From positions 1 to 45,869 of the forward strand of contig JANXBF010000008.1 in NCBI GenBank assembly GCA_025057615.1: 45,869 nt of DNA, written 5' to 3'. Positions 42,524 to 45,869 of the stretch are shown here, in pieces (position 1 is the stretch's first letter; each line of letters starts with the position of its first letter). The notes under the pieces are model-generated. The model had not been told where the DNA came from, ran no database searches, and was given only the letters and a program-made list of their open reading frames with translations. Source of the stretch: Candidatus Calescibacterium sp. (GTDB lineage: Bacteria > DRYD01). The translations under genes were made by a program, and so were the position numbers.

Positions 42524-43864
42524 ATGAGTATTGTATATGAAATTTTGAGAAAAAAAAGGATGGGTTATACATTGAGTGATCAGGAAGTTAGTTTCATGGT
42601 TAAAGGATATTATGAGGGCGATATTCCTGATTATCAGATGTCTGCTTTTTTGACGAGTGTTGCTATACATGGTATGGATTCAAATGAGTTGTTTGCTTTT
42701 ACCAAGTCGATGGTCGATACAGGTTTAATAATGGATTTTAGTAATGTTAATGGTTTGAAAATAGATAAACATTCTACGGGTGGTGTTGGTGATACTGTTA
42801 GCTTAATAGTTATTCCTATTCTTGCTTGTTTAGGATATAAGGTTCCTAAGTTGTCTGGTAGAGCTCTGGGGCATACTGGTGGAACCATAGATAAGTTGGA
42901 GTCTATACCTAATATGAGGACGAATTTGGAGATAAATGAAATGACGAACGCTCTTGAGAGTGTGGGGGCATTTATTTGTCAACCGCTCAATTTAGCACCT
43001 GCTGACAAAAAAATATATGCTTTAAGAGATGTAACAGCTAATGTTGAGAGTATTCCTCTTATAGCTTCCAGTATAATGAGTAAAAAGATTGCTGCAAATT
43101 CTGATGTGATAATTTTAGATGTAAAAGTTGGTAATGGAGCTTTTATGAGTGAGTATAAAGAAGCTTTAGAATTGGCCAAGACTATGCTTAGTATTGCTAA
43201 AAATTTTAATAAGGTTTCTTCTGCTATTATAACGGATATGAATGAACCTCTAAATAGGTATATTGGGAACTACATTGAGGTTATATCAGCGATAGATTTT
43301 CTCAAAGGGAATTATAAAAAATATCCGAGATTGAGAAATGTTTGTTTTAATATTATTAACGTTGCCAATTATATTTATAACAATTATGATTCATTAAGAT
43401 TGGATTCGGACCTTAGAGAATTATCATTGACAAATGATTTTGAGTATATTGAGAATATAATAAATACTGGAAAGGCTTTGGAGAAATTTGCAGAGATAAT
43501 ACAAAATCAAAATGGAGATGTTTCTATAATTGATGATCCTTATCGTTATTTTTATCCTAAAATTGAATATTCGGTTTATTCGAATTTTGATGGATACATA
43601 TATTTTGATACTTATCTTATTGGTTTGGCTGCTGGTGAGCTTGGTTTAAGCAGAAAAAACCTTGGGGATATTGTGGACAATAATTCAGGTATAATTATTG
43701 AGAAATATTCTGGTGAATTTGTAAAGACTGGTGAGTTGGTGATGAAGTTGTTTGCTAGAGATAAACAATCTCTTGATAATGCTCTTAAAATACTTGATAA
43801 TGCTTTAAAATTCTCTCCGGAACCTGTGAAAAATGACGACATATATACTATTCTTATATTTTGA
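42524..43864 (+). CDS. pdp: Pyrimidine-nucleoside phosphorylase
   Basis: This enzyme splits thymidine or uridine with phosphate, giving the base and a (deoxy)ribose-1-phosphate. The 446-residue protein has the family signature SGRALGHTGGTIDKLESI (about 111-128), the phosphate-binding KHSTGGVGD (82-90), and the C-terminal barrel-sandwich domain from about residue 345. An AGAGGAG site eight bases upstream supports the ATG. The closest family includes both thymidine phosphorylase (deoA) and the broader Pdp. The choice between them cannot be settled by eye. It follows the PBP gene by 16 bases and precedes an HtpX-like gene by 78. Confidence 0.92.
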   Translation: MSIVYEILRKKRMGYTLSDQEVSFMVKGYYEGDIPDYQMSAFLTSVAIHGMDSNELFAFTKSMVDTGLIMDFSNVNGLKIDKHSTGGVGDTVSLIVIPILACLGYKVPKLSGRALGHTGGTIDKLESIPNMRTNLEINEMTNALESVGAFICQPLNLAPADKKIYALRDVTANVESIPLIASSIMSKKIAANSDVIILDVKVGNGAFMSEYKEALELAKTMLSIAKNFNKVSSAIITDMNEPLNRYIGNYIEVISAIDFLKGNYKKYPRLRNVCFNIINVANYIYNNYDSLRLDSDLRELSLTNDFEYIENIINTGKALEKFAEIIQNQNGDVSIIDDPYRYFYPKIEYSVYSNFDGYIYFDTYLIGLAAGELGLSRKNLGDIVDNNSGIIIEKYSGEFVKTGELVMKLFARDKQSLDNALKILDNALKFSPEPVKNDDIYTILIF

Positions 43865-43942
43865 AATTTTGTTAGAAGGAAGTATTTTTTGATTTACAAA
43901 AATAAATAATTAGAAGAGATATCTATTGGGAGGTGGAGGAGG

Positions 43943-45679
43943 ATGTTTGCACTTATTTCAAGTGCAATTCTCTTGATTATGTATTTTGCTGTTTTTATTC
44001 TTTCGTCGATGATTGTTTTCTTTTCTGGGATATCTGGTGTTTGGGGATTAACTATTTCTTTTATTATAACGTTATTATTTATTCTCATACAGTTTTTTGT
44101 TTCTCCTATTATTTATGATTTCATGTTGAAGTGGCTTTATAAATGTGATTTTGTTAGTGTTGATGAGTTGCCAGGGTCTATTGCTGACTTTGTCAAGAAA
44201 ACTTTTAATGATAAAGGTGTAAGGCTTCCAAGAATTGGTATAATTGATGATTCTACACCTACTGCTTTTACATATGGTAATTTTCCTTCTAATGCGAGGG
44301 TAATTATAAGTAAGGGATTACTTGATATAATGGATGAGGAGGAAGCTAAAGCTGTCTTGGCTCATGAATTTGGCCATGTGTTCCACTATGACTTCGTCTT
44401 TATGACGCTTGCTGCAATGATTCCAATTCTGCTTTATTATATTTATAGAATTGCTTTAGAAATGGGGCAATCTTCAAGAAGGAATGGAGCACCCTTATAT
44501 ATGATTGCTCTAGTAACTTTTATTATTTATATTGTTAGTGAGTATGTAGTTTTGTATCTCTCAAGATTGAGAGAATACTATGCTGATAGGTTTGCTGCTT
44601 ATTTAACCATGAATCCATCTGCTTTGGCTACAGCATTGGTAAAGGTTGGATATGGATTATTGAATTCCAATGACAGATCGGATATTTCGCAAGATGAAGA
44701 ACAAGGTGAAAAAAGGGTTAGCTTCTATAAATCTCCTTTTAGAATTTTGGGGCTAATGGATGCAAGGCAGGCCAAAGGTATTAGCTTGGCCGTCTTAAAT
44801 TCTGGTGCTGCTGCAATTGGTTCAGAATTGGTTGTTGAGTCAACTACTGCTGTTCCCAAAACTCAAGAATCTACGATAATTGGTGCTATAGGTAAGGTAA
44901 TGGCTTGGGATCTCTTTAACCCTTGGGCAACAGTTTTGGAACTATCTTCTACTCATCCATTAATAGCAAAAAGAATAAAGAGTTTATCTGAAATAGCTAA
45001 AGAACTTGGTTTACCATTTAGTATTCAAATTCCGGAGTCGTTACCACGTGAAGAGGATGGAGGAATGGATTTGAATCCTGGGTCACTGTGGGATGAGTTT
45101 ATAATTGATCTATTGTTCCAGTACGCTCCATTAGTTATGGCTTTTATGGGATTTATGTTCGGTTTGATTTTTATAATTATTTTGAAACCGTTTGTGGCTT
45201 TCTCATTTGCTCTCATAGGTTTAGGTATTGGTAGTTTAATAAAATGGTTTTTCGCTTATAAAGGTAAATTTAAAGAATATAAGATTGTGGATCTTTTATC
45301 TAAAACAAAGGTTTCTATGATAAGATCTGTTCCTTCTATTATTGAGGGGCAAATAATGGGTAGGGGAGTAGCAGGTTATGTTTTATCTGAAGACGTAACT
45401 CTAAAGGATGAAACTGGATTTGTGTATGTTGATTACAGGACTGGTTTTTCCTTGGCTGATTTGGGATATGGATTCTTCATTACTAAAAACTTAATAGGTA
45501 AAAGAGCAAAAATGAAAGGATATTTCAGGAGAGCAATATTCCCATATTTTGAAGTTATTGAGATAACCACAGAGGATGGTAAAAAATATAGATCATATTT
45601 TAGATATTTGTGGTTGTTGTTGGTAATTATTATGACAATTGTTGGAATAATATCTCTTCCTTTCACTGTATTGTTTTAA
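43943..45679 (+). CDS. HtpX-like M48 membrane zinc protease
   Basis: HtpX-type proteases act in the membrane on misfolded proteins. Two N-terminal membrane helices (about 1-50) precede the catalytic domain: HEFGH at 141-145 and EYYADRFAA near 210, giving the third zinc ligand. Two further helices lie in the middle (about 150-195) and a pair near 395-435. A C-terminal extension of about 140 residues follows, ending in a last helix. It is much longer (578 residues) than HtpX (about 290), so the tail is an added module of unknown role. A GGGAGGTGGAGGAGG site gives strong translation. It is one of two M48 proteases in the window. Confidence 0.87.
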   Translation: MFALISSAILLIMYFAVFILSSMIVFFSGISGVWGLTISFIITLLFILIQFFVSPIIYDFMLKWLYKCDFVSVDELPGSIADFVKKTFNDKGVRLPRIGIIDDSTPTAFTYGNFPSNARVIISKGLLDIMDEEEAKAVLAHEFGHVFHYDFVFMTLAAMIPILLYYIYRIALEMGQSSRRNGAPLYMIALVTFIIYIVSEYVVLYLSRLREYYADRFAAYLTMNPSALATALVKVGYGLLNSNDRSDISQDEEQGEKRVSFYKSPFRILGLMDARQAKGISLAVLNSGAAAIGSELVVESTTAVPKTQESTIIGAIGKVMAWDLFNPWATVLELSSTHPLIAKRIKSLSEIAKELGLPFSIQIPESLPREEDGGMDLNPGSLWDEFIIDLLFQYAPLVMAFMGFMFGLIFIIILKPFVAFSFALIGLGIGSLIKWFFAYKGKFKEYKIVDLLSKTKVSMIRSVPSIIEGQIMGRGVAGYVLSEDVTLKDETGFVYVDYRTGFSLADLGYGFFITKNLIGKRAKMKGYFRRAIFPYFEVIEITTEDGKKYRSYFRYLWLLLVIIMTIVGIISLPFTVLF

Positions 45680-45869
45680 TTTTTAGTTTTTGATTTCTTT
45701 AAATTTTGGTTTTTAAAATTGCAACTTTAAATATTTTTATATTTTTAATTCGTAAGAAGAACATTTTATTAGTTAAAAAGTGAAAATATCCTCTATAAAA
45801 ATTGTCAAAAATATTGCAATTTATCAATAAAAATCAGCTAATTTTGGCAAAAATAGATCGACGACACCT
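45680..45869. other. AT-rich non-coding tail at the window end
   Basis: No open frame of note continues into these 190 bases. They are strongly AT-rich. TTGTCA (45807 region) with an AATAAA after about 18 bases could be a promoter for a gene beyond the window, but the match is weak. I see no clear hairpin-T-run terminator for the protease gene. Confidence 0.4.

Noticed and set aside
45780-45869. Promoter or repeat array at the window end
   Set aside because: Only weak hexamers and no repeat unit; no CRISPR-like spacing.

Overview
The window is AT-rich, densely packed bacterial chromosome. Arginine is mostly AGA/AGG, TGA works as an ordinary stop (rpoA, the acyl-CoA dehydrogenase operon), and the housekeeping genes (EF-G, uS11, uS4, RNA polymerase alpha, DnaX, RNase III, TruA, DXS, class A PBP) are plainly bacterial. 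A possible LptC-like protein, type IV pilus/type II secretion parts, SpoVS, a cytoplasmic GH57 glucanase, a SpoVS-tRNA-aminotransferase operon and an HdrD-like membrane Fe-S oxidoreductase suggest an anaerobic, probably diderm, perhaps thermophilic lineage outside the well-studied phyla. I cannot name the phylum from sequence alone. I see no prophage, IS element, CRISPR array or toxin-antitoxin locus, and no gene-free stretch over 300 bases.

Layout. Positions 1-4620 (+): the end of a pilus-associated protein, a short GspF/PilC protein, a type IV prepilin-like protein, an RlmI-type methyltransferase and an ATP-grasp ligase, mostly joined by 4-base ATGA overlaps. Positions 4609-14005 (-): a divergent SDR, the Fe-S oxidoreductase, a CCA-adding-type nucleotidyltransferase, an LptC-like anchor protein, a GH57 enzyme, a secreted TPR protein, a protein with two DUF4388-like units and a helical protein. 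Positions about 14047-26235 (+): a membrane TPR protein, EF-G, SpoVS, tRNA-Leu(GAG), a GSA-aminomutase-like enzyme, an M48 protease with a Pro/Tyr/Gln tail, TruA, a D-aminoacylase, acyl-CoA dehydrogenase plus crotonase, and a delta-60-type secreted protein. A lone lytic transglycosylase (-, 26238-26681) faces this block. Positions 26833-29701 (+): full-length GspF/PilC, an AmgK-like kinase, RNase III. A DUF3137-like membrane protein (-) follows. Positions 30637-45679 (+): DXS, a small membrane protein, rpsK, rpsD, rpoA, a Xer recombinase, dnaX, a TPR-GGDEF protein, a NusB-like protein, a class A PBP, a pyrimidine-nucleoside phosphorylase and an HtpX-like protease.

Functional links. The tRNA gene does not encode its 3' CCA, which fits the CCA-adding enzyme in the window. 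The Fe-S oxidoreductase is of the kind thought to pass electrons from ETF to menaquinone, which fits the acyl-CoA dehydrogenase/crotonase pair. The two GspF proteins, the prepilin and the pilus-associated protein indicate type IV filament assembly. The most notable non-coding signal is in the rpsK-rpsD gap: four short arms in pseudoknot order, followed by a small hairpin over the rpsD Shine-Dalgarno region. This is a candidate S4 autoregulatory element. I did not find a clearly new multi-gene system. The best protein candidates for further work are the uncharacterised TPR/DUF4388/helical set at 11.4-15.3 kb and the GGDEF - NusB-like - PBP overlapping cluster.
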